Assembly (NCBI RefSeq): GCF_002871795.1
Contig: NZ_PNHL01000001.1
Span: 42,902 to 73,552, forward strand
DNA: 30,651 nucleotides
Direction: 5' to 3'
Source of the DNA: Brachybacterium sp. UMB0905
GTDB taxonomy: Bacteria > Actinomycetota > Actinomycetes > Actinomycetales > Dermabacteraceae
The position numbers were made by a program, and so were the translations under genes. Positions 15,607 to 23,062 of the stretch are shown here, in pieces; position 1 is the first letter of the stretch; each line of letters opens with the position of its first letter. The notes below the pieces were generated by a model. The model saw nothing but the letters and a program-made list of their open reading frames with translations, ran no database searches and was not told the origin of the DNA.

Positions 15607-15664
15607 AATCCCGCTACGTTCTGGTGCTTATGAGGCCCCGATTCCCACGAAAACGTAGCCGTCT
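15607..15664. repeat. Intergenic palindromic repeat, copy E
   Basis: The left arm CCCGCTACGTTCTGGTGCTT (15610-15629) and the right arm ATTCCCACGAAAACGTAGCC (15641-15660) flank the loop ATGAGGCCCCG. The left arm belongs to the subtype seen in copy D. The right arm is identical to the core of copy C extended by GTAGCC. It lies between the DUF1345 stop and the monooxygenase promoter. Confidence 0.85.
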
Positions 15665-15716
15665 CACGTGAGGGAGTGGGGCGGCCGCGCCGTGCCGCGG
15701 CCTCACGCGCTCGGAC

Positions 15717-15722
15717 TAGGAT
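15717..15722 (+). promoter_or_regulatory. -10 element of the monooxygenase gene
   Basis: TAGGAT lies 44 bases before the ATG at 15767. The resulting leader holds the AGAAGGA ribosome binding site. The -35 is not convincing. Confidence 0.45.
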
Positions 15723-15766
15723 GGCGTCCGTCCGCCCGCGGCCGACCCGGAAGAAGGACCTCCCTG

Positions 15767-17236
15767 ATGCCCGAGCACCACGACTCGATCCCCACCCGCG
15801 ACAAGGTGCTGATCATCGGCGCCGGCCCCGCGGGACTCGCGGCCGCTGCCGCGCTGCAAGCGCTCGAGGTGCCGTTCGACCTGGTGGATCGCGCGGCGCA
15901 CGTCGGCGGCATCTGGGACCCCCAGCGCACCGACTCCCCCGTGTGGCCCACCCTGGAGATGGTGTCCTCGCGCGAGTTCACGCAGTATGAGGATCTGCTG
16001 CAGCCGGTGAGCTTCCCGGAGTTCCTCACCCCCACGCATATGGCGAAGTACCTGCGCGCTTACGCCGCCCGCCATGACCTGACCGACCATTTCCGGCCCC
16101 GCACCGGCGTGCGCCACGCCCGCCCCTTCGACGACGGCGTGTGGGAGGTGGAGCTGACCACCGGCGAGATCGGCATCTACCGCGCGATCATCTCCGCCCA
16201 CGGCATCACCGAGCACCCCCACTACCCCGACTGGGCCGTAGACGTCCCGACGTCCGTGCAGGTCATCCACGCGAAGGACTGGAGTGGGGCCGACGGGCTG
16301 GAGGGCCAGCGCGTACTCGTGGTGGGCTCCGGCCAGTCCGCCGCCGACATCGCCGTGGACGCCGCGCGCCGCGCCCTCGAAGTGCGCTGGTCGATGCGCA
16401 CCGGACACTGGATCGTGCCGCGCCGCATCGCCGGCCGCTCCGGGGATGTGCTGGCTGCCCGCGAGCCCGCGCGCCTAGGCGGGCTGAACGCGAAGATCGC
16501 CGAGACCGTGATCCGCCGCACCGTCGGCACCCCGGAGGCGGTGGGTCTGCCGCGGCCGGTCGCACCGCTGCTCGAGGACACCGTGATCGTCTCCGATGAC
16601 GTGCTGGACCGGGTGCGCGAGGGTCGCATCACCCCGGCCGGGGACGTCACCGCGGTGGGGGCCGACGGGACCGTGATCCTCGCGGGCGTGGCCGGGGGCC
16701 GGGGTGCACAGCAGCGGGGCGAGCAGCAGTACGCGCCGGACCTGATCGTGCTGGCCACCGGGTACGAGTCCGGGGCTGATCATCTGCCGAAGGACGTGGT
16801 GCCGCGCACCGCCGATGGCGCCTACGACCTGTTCCTCGGCGCCTTCGCCCGCGGCCGCGATGACCTGGTGATCCTGGGGCAGCAGCGGGTCTCCGGCGGG
16901 GTGCTGCCGGTGCTCGTAGAGCAGGCCGACGTGGCCGCGTACATGCTGGCCGCGACGATGCAGGGGCATTCGCAGCAGGCACTCGAGGCGTTCCGACGGG
17001 TGCGTGCGGGCTCCGAGTCCGCGGTGCCGGCTGCGGCGACCGCGAGCGGGAAGGGCCTGATGGGCACCCTCGGCGGGGCCGTGGGCACGCATCGCGTCAC
17101 CGAGCGCAGCGCCGCGACGAGCCCGGCGTCGCGTGGGCTCGGCGAGGGCCTGGTGCCGGCCGCGGACCGCGAGACACTGCTGGCGCGCCTGCGCTCCGTG
17201 CGCGAGCTGTTCGCCGAGGCGCACCGGCGCGGCTGA
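15767..17236 (+). CDS. Flavin-containing monooxygenase-like protein
   Basis: This 489-residue FAD/NADPH protein has GAGPAGLAAAAAL (18-30) for FAD and GGIWD typical of FMO and Baeyer-Villiger-type enzymes. An FMO-like SAHGITEHPHYPDW, a second Rossmann site VVGSGQSAADIAVDA for NADPH and the late ATGYESG motif follow. It would oxygenate a small nucleophilic or ketone substrate in the cytosol; the substrate is unknown. The last 90 residues (from about 400) are Ala/Ser-rich and longer than in many FMOs. I chose ATG 15767 because AGAAGGA lies eight bases upstream. The open frame extends 33 codons further 5' through the promoter without coding character. It appears to be a single-gene unit. Confidence 0.87.
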   Translation: MPEHHDSIPTRDKVLIIGAGPAGLAAAAALQALEVPFDLVDRAAHVGGIWDPQRTDSPVWPTLEMVSSREFTQYEDLLQPVSFPEFLTPTHMAKYLRAYAARHDLTDHFRPRTGVRHARPFDDGVWEVELTTGEIGIYRAIISAHGITEHPHYPDWAVDVPTSVQVIHAKDWSGADGLEGQRVLVVGSGQSAADIAVDAARRALEVRWSMRTGHWIVPRRIAGRSGDVLAAREPARLGGLNAKIAETVIRRTVGTPEAVGLPRPVAPLLEDTVIVSDDVLDRVREGRITPAGDVTAVGADGTVILAGVAGGRGAQQRGEQQYAPDLIVLATGYESGADHLPKDVVPRTADGAYDLFLGAFARGRDDLVILGQQRVSGGVLPVLVEQADVAAYMLAATMQGHSQQALEAFRRVRAGSESAVPAAATASGKGLMGTLGGAVGTHRVTERSAATSPASRGLGEGLVPAADRETLLARLRSVRELFAEAHRRG

Positions 17237-17309
17237 AGCTGGGGTGGGCCGGAGCTGAGGCTCGGCGGGGCTGGGCGCAGCGCGGCTGCGAGCCCCGTCC
17301 CTGGGAGAG

Positions 17310-17318
17310 TTATCCACA
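17310..17318 (+). other. Perfect DnaA-box consensus, isolated
   Basis: TTATCCACA matches the consensus DnaA box exactly. It lies between the monooxygenase stop and the lipoprotein promoter (-10 TACCGT, 17357-17362). No second box or AT-rich unwinding region is close, so this is not an origin. It could titrate DnaA or regulate the next gene, or be chance. Confidence 0.35.
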
Positions 17319-17398
17319 ATCTTGGCGACTGGCCTGACGAGGTGAACTCAGGCCGCTACCGTGACTGTGTTCCACAACACGGACAGGGAGCTCGTCTC

Positions 17399-18064
17399 AT
17401 GACCCGACGCCTCATCACCGCTGCGGCTTCTGCAGTACTCGTTCTCGGCCTTGCCGCCTGCGACGACGGCAAGGGCCCCGTCACTACCCCACCCCCGGAC
17501 CTCGGCTTCAAGCCCCAGACCAGCGATGGCGGGGGCGACGAGACCAACCCCAGCGATGGCGGGAGTGAAGACGGAGCCAGCGATGGAGGCGGCGACGAGA
17601 CTCAGGCTGCACCCGATATCCCCGCACCGGACCGTGCCGACTTCCCCGGCATGGACGAGCACACCGACCACGGTGCGATGCAGGCCTTCAAGTACTACAT
17701 CGCCACTGCCATGTGGGCACACCAGGTGGGCGACGACTCTCTGACGCAGGAGATGCAGACCGAGGACTGCGACGGATGCGACGACTTCATGAAAACTTAC
17801 AAGGATATCCGGGAGCACGACAATCTTTGGACTAAGTTTTCCCTACAGGAAGTCGTGTCCGAGGCCATAGAATCGAACACCTACGACATCCAGGTGAACT
17901 ACAACTTCACGACAACCCCGCACATGAGGTCCATTGAAGATCCTTCAGAGATCGTGGACGTTGGCGAACTGGAGTACGCCACCGCGGGCGGTCTAGTTTG
18001 GACAGAAGAGGGGTGGCGCATCGATGCCGTTCGCGCGAAATGGGGAACCAATGTCCTTGACTAA
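17399..18064 (+). CDS. DUF6318-type lipoprotein
   Basis: This 221-residue exported lipoprotein has an N-terminus MTRRLITAAASAVLVLGLAA ending in a lipobox with acylated Cys21 (LAAC-DDG). Residues 35-70 are an Asp/Gly/Ser-rich spacer encoded by three imperfect tandem DNA repeats beginning CCAGCGATGG. The folded part starts DFPGMDEHTDHGAMQAFKYY and contains CDGC and a Tyr/Trp-rich end. This pattern fits the actinobacterial DUF6318 family, of unknown function, attached to the outer face of the membrane. AGGGAG lies eight bases before ATG 17399. From about 17780 the G+C content drops to near half and codons such as ATA, TTT and AAA appear. It overlaps the next gene by 14 bases and probably works with it. 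Confidence 0.8.
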   Translation: MTRRLITAAASAVLVLGLAACDDGKGPVTTPPPDLGFKPQTSDGGGDETNPSDGGSEDGASDGGGDETQAAPDIPAPDRADFPGMDEHTDHGAMQAFKYYIATAMWAHQVGDDSLTQEMQTEDCDGCDDFMKTYKDIREHDNLWTKFSLQEVVSEAIESNTYDIQVNYNFTTTPHMRSIEDPSEIVDVGELEYATAGGLVWTEEGWRIDAVRAKWGTNVLD

Positions 18065-19184
18065 CAAGCGACTTACACGCCTAACCTCAACGCTCGCAAT
18101 ACTACCCCTAGCCGCACTCCTTATAAGTACCCCCTTGAATGCTCTCGCAGACCCTCCTCGACACCACACAGAAATTGACAAGGGCTCTAGGGCCATCAAC
18201 TTCGGGGGCTCCCAAGAAAGCACTGAGGAGTGGGAACAGAACTCGGGAAGCAGTGCGTTAGATTTTTTCACAAGCCCCAACCCCGGGTCAAAAGGAGGCT
18301 CGAGCCTCGCCCCCTACCCGGTCGTTGAGACTCTGCCAACCAGCCACGCAACGTCGTGCACTCCAGACAGCAACGGCTCGACGTGCCATACCGTCCGCGA
18401 ATCGTGCACTTCGGGCCTGAACTACCGTCGCGATGATGCCGCGGGCGAGTTCTTTCTGGATCCGCGTGCTCAGCGCGAGTGGGATCGCGGCGAGGACATG
18501 GTCATGCAGCAGATCTCACTCTATGACCCCGTCGAGGACAGGAAGACTCCACAGGGGTATCGCTGTGTGCCTGTCGGCGAGGCCGGCAGCATTGACCCCG
18601 CCTCGCTGCCGCCGCTGGTCATCACCGTGACCATCGAGGACCTCAAGCGCATGCCCATCCACACCCCGATCGCTCACGCGGGACCGGAGCGTGGCTGGCT
18701 GCCGGTGAACATGGTCAACGTCCTGTACACCAACGCCGACACCCAGGAGCTCGAGACCGAGATCCTGGGCACGCCTGTGCGGATCCGGGCGACCCCGGTG
18801 GAGTTCCACTGGGATCTCGGCGACGGCAACACGATCGCCACCACCGATCCCGGCAAGCCCTTCCCCTCCGAGCGCATCTCCTCCGAGTACCGGTTCGAAG
18901 GCTGGTACGACATCATCCTCACCACCACGTTCACCGGCCAGTTCTCGGTGGACGGCGGCGAGTGGCAGGACATCGAGGGCAGCATCGAGATCGAATCCGA
19001 TCCGGTCGAGCTGTTCGCCAAGTCCCTCGAGTCCCGCCTCGTCAACGGCAGCGAGGACGAGGACGAAGACAGCGGGTACGGGGGCGACGACAATGACGAG
19101 GATGAAGAGGAACCCTGGATCCCCGAGCGCACCCCGGACACCGAAGGGCCGATCGACCCTAAAGCCCGCCACCGCAGGATTTGA
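18051..19184 (+). CDS. Secreted PKD-like domain protein with acidic tail
   Basis: This 377-residue protein has a Sec signal peptide (MSLTNKRLTRLTSTLAILPL and onward, cleavage probably after ALA near residue 34). A variable segment with four cysteines follows. From about residue 250 there is a beta-sandwich of PKD type with the diagnostic FHWDLGDGN followed by YRFEGWYDIILTTTF. The last 45 residues are highly acidic (SEDEDEDS, DDNDEDEEE) and end in RHRRI. No sortase motif or membrane anchor is visible, so it is probably released or loosely bound. The first 90 codons are low in G+C and use ATA, CTA and TTA codons; the remainder returns to normal composition. The start overlaps the lipoprotein stop, so translation is coupled. 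A T-run terminator follows. The function is unknown. Confidence 0.75.
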   Translation: MSLTNKRLTRLTSTLAILPLAALLISTPLNALADPPRHHTEIDKGSRAINFGGSQESTEEWEQNSGSSALDFFTSPNPGSKGGSSLAPYPVVETLPTSHATSCTPDSNGSTCHTVRESCTSGLNYRRDDAAGEFFLDPRAQREWDRGEDMVMQQISLYDPVEDRKTPQGYRCVPVGEAGSIDPASLPPLVITVTIEDLKRMPIHTPIAHAGPERGWLPVNMVNVLYTNADTQELETEILGTPVRIRATPVEFHWDLGDGNTIATTDPGKPFPSERISSEYRFEGWYDIILTTTFTGQFSVDGGEWQDIEGSIEIESDPVELFAKSLESRLVNGSEDEDEDSGYGGDDNDEDEEEPWIPERTPDTEGPIDPKARHRRI

Positions 19185-19206
19185 TCCGAGCTGCACAGGG
19201 TGAGTG

Positions 19207-19227
19207 GACCTGTCCTTCAGGTCTTTT
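19207..19227 (+). terminator. Rho-independent terminator after the PKD-like gene
   Basis: GACCTG-TCCTT-CAGGTC is followed directly by TTTT, 22 bases after the TGA. It is the only intrinsic terminator with a T-run seen in the window. The remaining gap to 19440 holds no gene I can support. Confidence 0.7.
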
Positions 19228-19440
19228 CACCGGCTGCTCCAGGTGAGCCATACTGCGCTTCAGCGGCTCATCGCAAAAGAGAGGGTAGAAGCGGTCTGAA
19301 CCCGCAGGTATCCAGCAGTGCCCCGGAGGAGGTAGCGGCCCAGATTCCGGAACCCCAGCGCGGCGCCTCTCAGGTTACGTCCCTGATAGTGGTGTAGCAC
19401 CGGGGACAACCGCGTCAATCCTCACCATGGGGCTGCGCCT

Positions 19441-19803
19441 TCACGGCGCGCAGATCTCCCAGAGGAGATCCGGACCGTGAATGATGAGCATCGCCCCTTC
19501 TTGGGGTTGCTCCGTGAGCTGAACGAGGATGTCGTCCTGTGGTAGGCGCGCCCACAGCCGTGCAGATCCCCCCTCCGTGGAGCTCTGGATGTCCTCCAGT
19601 GCGACTCCCTCATCGGACAGGGCCTCAGCAAAAGGCTCCCGCAGCTCGAGAAAGTCTTCCGGAGCCGCGGCGCTCACCAGGCCAGCGCTCCTGTACGTGC
19701 AGGTGTGTTTCTCCGCCGAGCTGACCGTTCCCGGTGGAGAGTCCTCGCTCCACGTCATCGTGGGCATCGCGGCGGTGAGAGTCGTCGCGACCCGGTCCAG
19801 CAC
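19441..19803 (-). CDS. Hypothetical protein, possibly 5'-truncated
   Basis: I do not recognise this 120-residue product. It has two cysteines (HTCTYRS and the C-terminal EICAP) and alternating beta-like segments ARLWARLPQDDILVQL and GAMLIIHGPDLLWE. It resembles the folded part of small actinobacterial lipoproteins but has no signal peptide or lipobox, so the 5' end may be lost. The proposed GTG at 19803 lies 13 bases after the stop of the copD/ctaG gene. It has no ribosome binding site; ATG 19767 or ATG 19896 are alternatives. Its G+C content is somewhat lower than that of its neighbours. It is either the last gene of the crcB operon or a remnant. Confidence 0.45.
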   Translation of the reverse strand: MLDRVATTLTAAMPTMTWSEDSPPGTVSSAEKHTCTYRSAGLVSAAAPEDFLELREPFAEALSDEGVALEDIQSSTEGGSARLWARLPQDDILVQLTEQPQEGAMLIIHGPDLLWEICAP

Positions 19804-19816
19804 GGAGGCAGCGCGT

Positions 19817-21706
19817 TCAGCGGGGGCGGGACGGGGCTGGTGACGCCGCGGCGGCACGTCGGAGCCGTGCCACGACAAGCCCAGCCACCCCAGCACTCAG
19901 CACCACCACGGCGAGCACGGCCCAGCCGGCGCGGCGCTGGTCGGCCAGCGCATCCATCCACCAGGTACGGCCGGTGGCGCCGAACCAGCTGGCGGCGAGC
20001 AGCACATCCCCGAGCAGCAGCCACAGTCCCGCGCCGATCCCCACCAGCAGCGGCGCGGCCGGCACGAGCAGCACGTGGCGCGGGGCACCCGCCGCCCCTA
20101 CCGCCCGGACCGCGAGGGCTGTAAGCACCCCGGCCCCGAGCGCGAGGGCCTGCAGGGCGAGATGCCATACGTGCGCATCGAGCGCGAGGCGCAGCGTCAG
20201 CGGCACCGCATAGGCGGTGACCAGCAGGATCGGCCCGGCCGCTGCGAGCAGCGCCCCGATCCACCAGCGCCTGCCCAGCTCCCGCAGCCTGCCCGGCACC
20301 GGCCAGACGCTACCGTTCAGCACCCCCGCGGGCACCATCAGCAGCAGGTGCTGCAGCACATGTGCCGAGACCAGCACCTTCCCGTACACGTTCAGCGGGC
20401 CGCTCGTGACGAGCACCAGCACCGCCACGCCGAGCAGCAGGCGGATCGAGGCGGAGCGGTCGCGCACCGGGGCGGAGGGCCGCCACCAGGTCAGCAGCAG
20501 CACGGCCCCGAGCGCGAGCGCCACCGGGGCCGGCCGCCAGGCGGTCAGCACCGTCGTCAGCTCGGGGGCGGCCGGCAGCGGATAGCCGGTCAGCAGGCCC
20601 GCCGCTCCTCCGGGCGGGATCCCAGCCTCAGCCGGCGGCGGGGAGGAGCTCATGGCGGCGCCGAGCGCGATGGCAAGCCCCATCAGCCCCAGCTCGAGCA
20701 CCGCGAGACGTCGATAGGTGGAGCGGGCATCGGCCCCGTCGGCACCGGTGAACCCGGTGGCCAGCTGGCGCCGCTGCAGCGCCCCGAGCACCCCGAGCAG
20801 GATCAGCAGCACCGCCTTGGCGAGCGCGATCTGCACGTACACGCTGGTCAGGAGGTCTTCCCAGCCGTTCATGCGCACTGAGAGGGCCCACACGCCGCTG
20901 CCCGCGAGCGCGATCCAGCAGATCAGCGCGAGGTGGGAGAAACGGCGCACAACCTGCTCGGCCTCGCGGGCTTGCTCGATCGCAGTACCCGAGGTTCCCA
21001 CGGCCCCCCGTCGGCCCGACGCATCCGCGCGCGCCGCAGCCTCCCGTCGGCCCTCCCCGGGCAGCAGCTGCAGCGCTGCGAGGCCGCCCGCCCAGATCCC
21101 GACGGCCAGCAGGTGGATGAGCATCGTGGAGGTGCCGACTTCGTGGGTCTCGTCGCCGGCGGCGTGGCCGGTCATGGCGCTGGCGAGGGCGACCAGGCCG
21201 ATGAGCACCGCGACCGTGCGCGCCACGCTGACGGAGCTGCCGAGCACAGCGACGGTGGTGGTCGCCGCAGCGATGAGCAGTCCAGCGATCAGCCAGACAC
21301 CGAGGTCCGTCGCGGCGAACACGGCGATATCGGAGCCGAAGCGCGGCGAGCCGATGCTCTGCCCGGTGGCCAGCGAATACGAGAAGGCGAGCGCGGCGCC
21401 ACGGGCCAGGGTGGTCACGCCCGCGGCGATCGCCACGGCGGTCATGACGCGGGTGCGCTCGGCGTCCCGCGGCAGCATCCAGCCGGCCACGACGGCACCA
21501 CCCAGGGTGAGGGCCGCGGCCAGGTCCGCGAGGGTAGCGGCGACGGGCGCGCCGTGCCGGGTGAGGGCCCCGGCATCCAGCAGCACAAGGTTTCCGGCAG
21601 CCGCGGCATCGGCGGCGATCACGGCGATGAGGGCAAGCAGCACGACGACGCCGCCCGCGATGAGCAGCGCTCCCCGGCCCGGCCCCCGCTTCTTCCCCGC
21701 GCTCAC
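19817..21706 (-). CDS. CopD-CtaG fusion: copper transport/cytochrome oxidase assembly
   Basis: This 629-residue polytopic membrane protein joins two domains. The first half (about 30-370) is CopD-like, with GTSTMLIHLLAVGIWAGGLAAL and the RRFSHLALICWIAL segment. The second half (about 390-610) is CtaG-like (caa3 assembly family) with VSAHVLQHLLLMVPAG, a His-rich helix signature, and HVWHLALQALAL. Such fusions are frequent in actinobacteria and are linked to copper delivery to cytochrome c oxidase. GTG 21706 overlaps the TGA of crcB1 as GTGA, so I chose it over an ATG eight codons upstream that has no advantage. A Gly/Ala/Arg-rich loop separates transmembrane blocks near residue 240. Its link with fluoride channels is only by operon. 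Confidence 0.83.
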   Translation of the reverse strand: MSAGKKRGPGRGALLIAGGVVVLLALIAVIAADAAAAGNLVLLDAGALTRHGAPVAATLADLAAALTLGGAVVAGWMLPRDAERTRVMTAVAIAAGVTTLARGAALAFSYSLATGQSIGSPRFGSDIAVFAATDLGVWLIAGLLIAAATTTVAVLGSSVSVARTVAVLIGLVALASAMTGHAAGDETHEVGTSTMLIHLLAVGIWAGGLAALQLLPGEGRREAAARADASGRRGAVGTSGTAIEQAREAEQVVRRFSHLALICWIALAGSGVWALSVRMNGWEDLLTSVYVQIALAKAVLLILLGVLGALQRRQLATGFTGADGADARSTYRRLAVLELGLMGLAIALGAAMSSSPPPAEAGIPPGGAAGLLTGYPLPAAPELTTVLTAWRPAPVALALGAVLLLTWWRPSAPVRDRSASIRLLLGVAVLVLVTSGPLNVYGKVLVSAHVLQHLLLMVPAGVLNGSVWPVPGRLRELGRRWWIGALLAAAGPILLVTAYAVPLTLRLALDAHVWHLALQALALGAGVLTALAVRAVGAAGAPRHVLLVPAAPLLVGIGAGLWLLLGDVLLAASWFGATGRTWWMDALADQRRAGWAVLAVVVLSAGVAGLVVARLRRAAAASPAPSRPR

Positions 21707-22113
21707 GCCGCGATCACCAGCCCCAGCCACAGCGCGCCCATGCCGGTGCCCGCAGTCAGCATCACGTAGGCGACGGCGAGCGCATAGGTGCCGCGGCGAA
21801 ACAGGTCGACGACGTCCATGGCGGCGGTGGACAGGGTGGACAGGCCGCCGCAGAAACCGACGGACAGCATGGTGTAGGCGAGCGCCGCCCCGCCGGTGGT
21901 CGAGCCCAGGCGCGCGACGATCATGCCGAGCAGGAAGCAGGCGGCGAGGTTCGCACAGAGCGTCAACCAGGGCCGCAGCGCCGCCGGGTCGTGCAGCTCA
22001 CGGCGCTCCTCCAGATGCGTGCCGAGCTCGCGCAGCCCCCAGCGGGCCGCGCTGCCGAGCGCCCCACCGACCCCGACCAGGAGCGCGGCCAGCAGGTAGG
22101 TGCCCGCGCTCAT
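21703..22113 (-). CDS. crcB: Fluoride channel subunit Fluc/CrcB (first of pair)
   Basis: This 136-residue four-helix membrane protein has GVGGALGSAARWGL at the N-terminus, the helix-2 Asn region CANLAACFLLGMI and the helix-3 break GFCGGLSTLSTAAMD. Fluc proteins form dual-topology dimers that export fluoride. The usual phenylalanines of the TTFSTF motif are Leu and Ala here. With the neighbouring crcB it probably forms a heterodimer. The ATG overlaps the TGA of the upstream copy (ATGA), and its own TGA overlaps the GTG of the copD/ctaG gene. Confidence 0.88.
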   Translation of the reverse strand: MSAGTYLLAALLVGVGGALGSAARWGLRELGTHLEERRELHDPAALRPWLTLCANLAACFLLGMIVARLGSTTGGAALAYTMLSVGFCGGLSTLSTAAMDVVDLFRRGTYALAVAYVMLTAGTGMGALWLGLVIAA

Positions 22114-22892
22114 GCCTCAGGCCTTCCGGGCGCGGAGTCGTCTGCGGTTCCCGGCTCGGCGGCGTCGCCATCCGCGCCGCGCGTGCCCCGGGTGCTCGCA
22201 TCGCCCCGAGTGCTCGCATCGAGCCAATGGGCGCCCGTCCCGTGCGCGCTCGCACCCGGCGCACCCCCGTCGGCCGACCCGTCAGCATCCTCACGCACCT
22301 TCCGTCCCGCGCCCCACGGCATGGGTCGGCGTCCTGCCGCGATCTTCGCGAGCAGCCTGCCGCGGGCGGCGGCGCGACCGGCCAGCAGACCGGCGATCGA
22401 GGCCCCCAGGCACAGCACGAGCGTGAGCGAGCCGTACAGCATGGCCTGCAGCGGGAAGTCCGCGCCGAACATCGCCGACCCCTCCAGCACCACGGTGGAC
22501 ATCGAGGTGAAGCCGCCGCACAGCCCCGTGCCTAGCAGCGGCATCACCCAGGGCTGCGCGACGCGGATCTCGGCGTGCCCGGCGATCGCGCCGAAGGCGA
22601 GGCAGCCCATGACGTTGACCCACAGGGTGGGCCAGGGCGTTTCGATGAGGGTGGGGGTCAGCACGGTCGGCACGAGCACCGCGATCGTGAAGCGCAGAAT
22701 CGCGCCGACGGCCCCGCCTGCCGCGACCAGCAGCGCCGCCGTGTGCACGGGCAGCGGTCGCATGACGCCAGGCGGCGCGCCGACGTGCAGGTCCTCGAGG
22801 TCCTCCGCCCGCAGCGCGGCCATCTCGACCGTGCGCATCCGCAGGTCCAGGCGGCGCGGCGGCGTCGACGGAGAGGTGGGGCTGGAGGTCAC
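22110..22892 (-). CDS. crcB: Fluoride channel subunit Fluc/CrcB with long tails (second of pair)
   Basis: This 260-residue protein carries a Fluc core at about 50-170: AAGGAVGAILRFTI, WVNVMGCLAFGAIAG with the pore Asn, and GLCGGFTSMSTVVLE. As in its partner, the TTFSTF phenylalanines are replaced (Met and Val). It has an extra 45-residue N-terminal extension and an 80-residue polar C-terminal tail with hexapeptide repeats (DASTRG) encoded by an 18-bp DNA duplication (22191-22226). The start is GTG 22892. On the minus strand, TACGCT lies six bases before it without a ribosome binding site, implying a leaderless transcript. It heads the crcB-crcB-copD/ctaG operon. Confidence 0.82.
   Translation of the reverse strand: MTSSPTSPSTPPRRLDLRMRTVEMAALRAEDLEDLHVGAPPGVMRPLPVHTAALLVAAGGAVGAILRFTIAVLVPTVLTPTLIETPWPTLWVNVMGCLAFGAIAGHAEIRVAQPWVMPLLGTGLCGGFTSMSTVVLEGSAMFGADFPLQAMLYGSLTLVLCLGASIAGLLAGRAAARGRLLAKIAAGRRPMPWGAGRKVREDADGSADGGAPGASAHGTGAHWLDASTRGDASTRGTRGADGDAAEPGTADDSAPGRPEA
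22191..22226. repeat. 18-bp tandem duplication in crcB C-terminal tail
   Basis: GTGCTCGCATCG occurs at 22192-22203 and 22210-22221 with a period of 18 bases, in frame, encoding a repeated DASTRG hexapeptide. Confidence 0.7.
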
Positions 22893-22898
22893 CGGCCC

Positions 22899-22904
22899 AG
22901 CGTA
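22899..22904 (-). promoter_or_regulatory. -10 element of the crcB operon
   Basis: TACGCT on the minus strand, then GGGCCG, then the GTG start. TACGCTGGGCCG is identical to the sequence before the HAD gene at 8772. No -35 or fluoride riboswitch is visible; a leaderless mRNA would leave no room for one. Confidence 0.5.
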
Positions 22905-22976
22905 CCGAGGTCTGCGCGCCGACCATTGCCGCCGCCCCGGCGGTGGGGCCGACGGGGTGACCAGCCCCACGCGCAG

Positions 22977-23035
22977 GCCGGTGCGGCGCGGCGGTCAGGG
23001 AGCCGGTGCAGCGCGGCAGTCAGCGGGCCGGTGCA
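22977..23035. repeat. 25-bp tandem repeat, 2.4 copies, downstream of bkdC
   Basis: Units at 22977-23001 and 23002-23026 share GCCGGTGC-GCGCGGC-GTCAG with four differences; a third partial unit GCCGGTGCA ends at 23035. It lies between the bkdC stop and the crcB promoter and has no coding role. Confidence 0.75.
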
Positions 23036-23062
23036 CAAGCCGACGGGCTCACGCGCCCGCGC

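Noticed and set aside
17290..17380. A replication origin at the DnaA box
   Set aside because: Only one box, no AT-rich region, and no dnaA or dnaN nearby.
19185..19440. A tRNA or small RNA gene in the gap after the PKD-like gene
   Set aside because: No cloverleaf or conserved T-loop sequence is visible; the only clear element is the terminator at 19207.
20718..22535. A 605-codon plus-strand open frame
   Set aside because: Antisense to copD/ctaG and crcB, with Arg/Ser-rich nonsense composition.
22893..22990. A fluoride riboswitch before crcB
   Set aside because: The predicted transcript starts at the GTG itself, and no riboswitch core is recognisable upstream.
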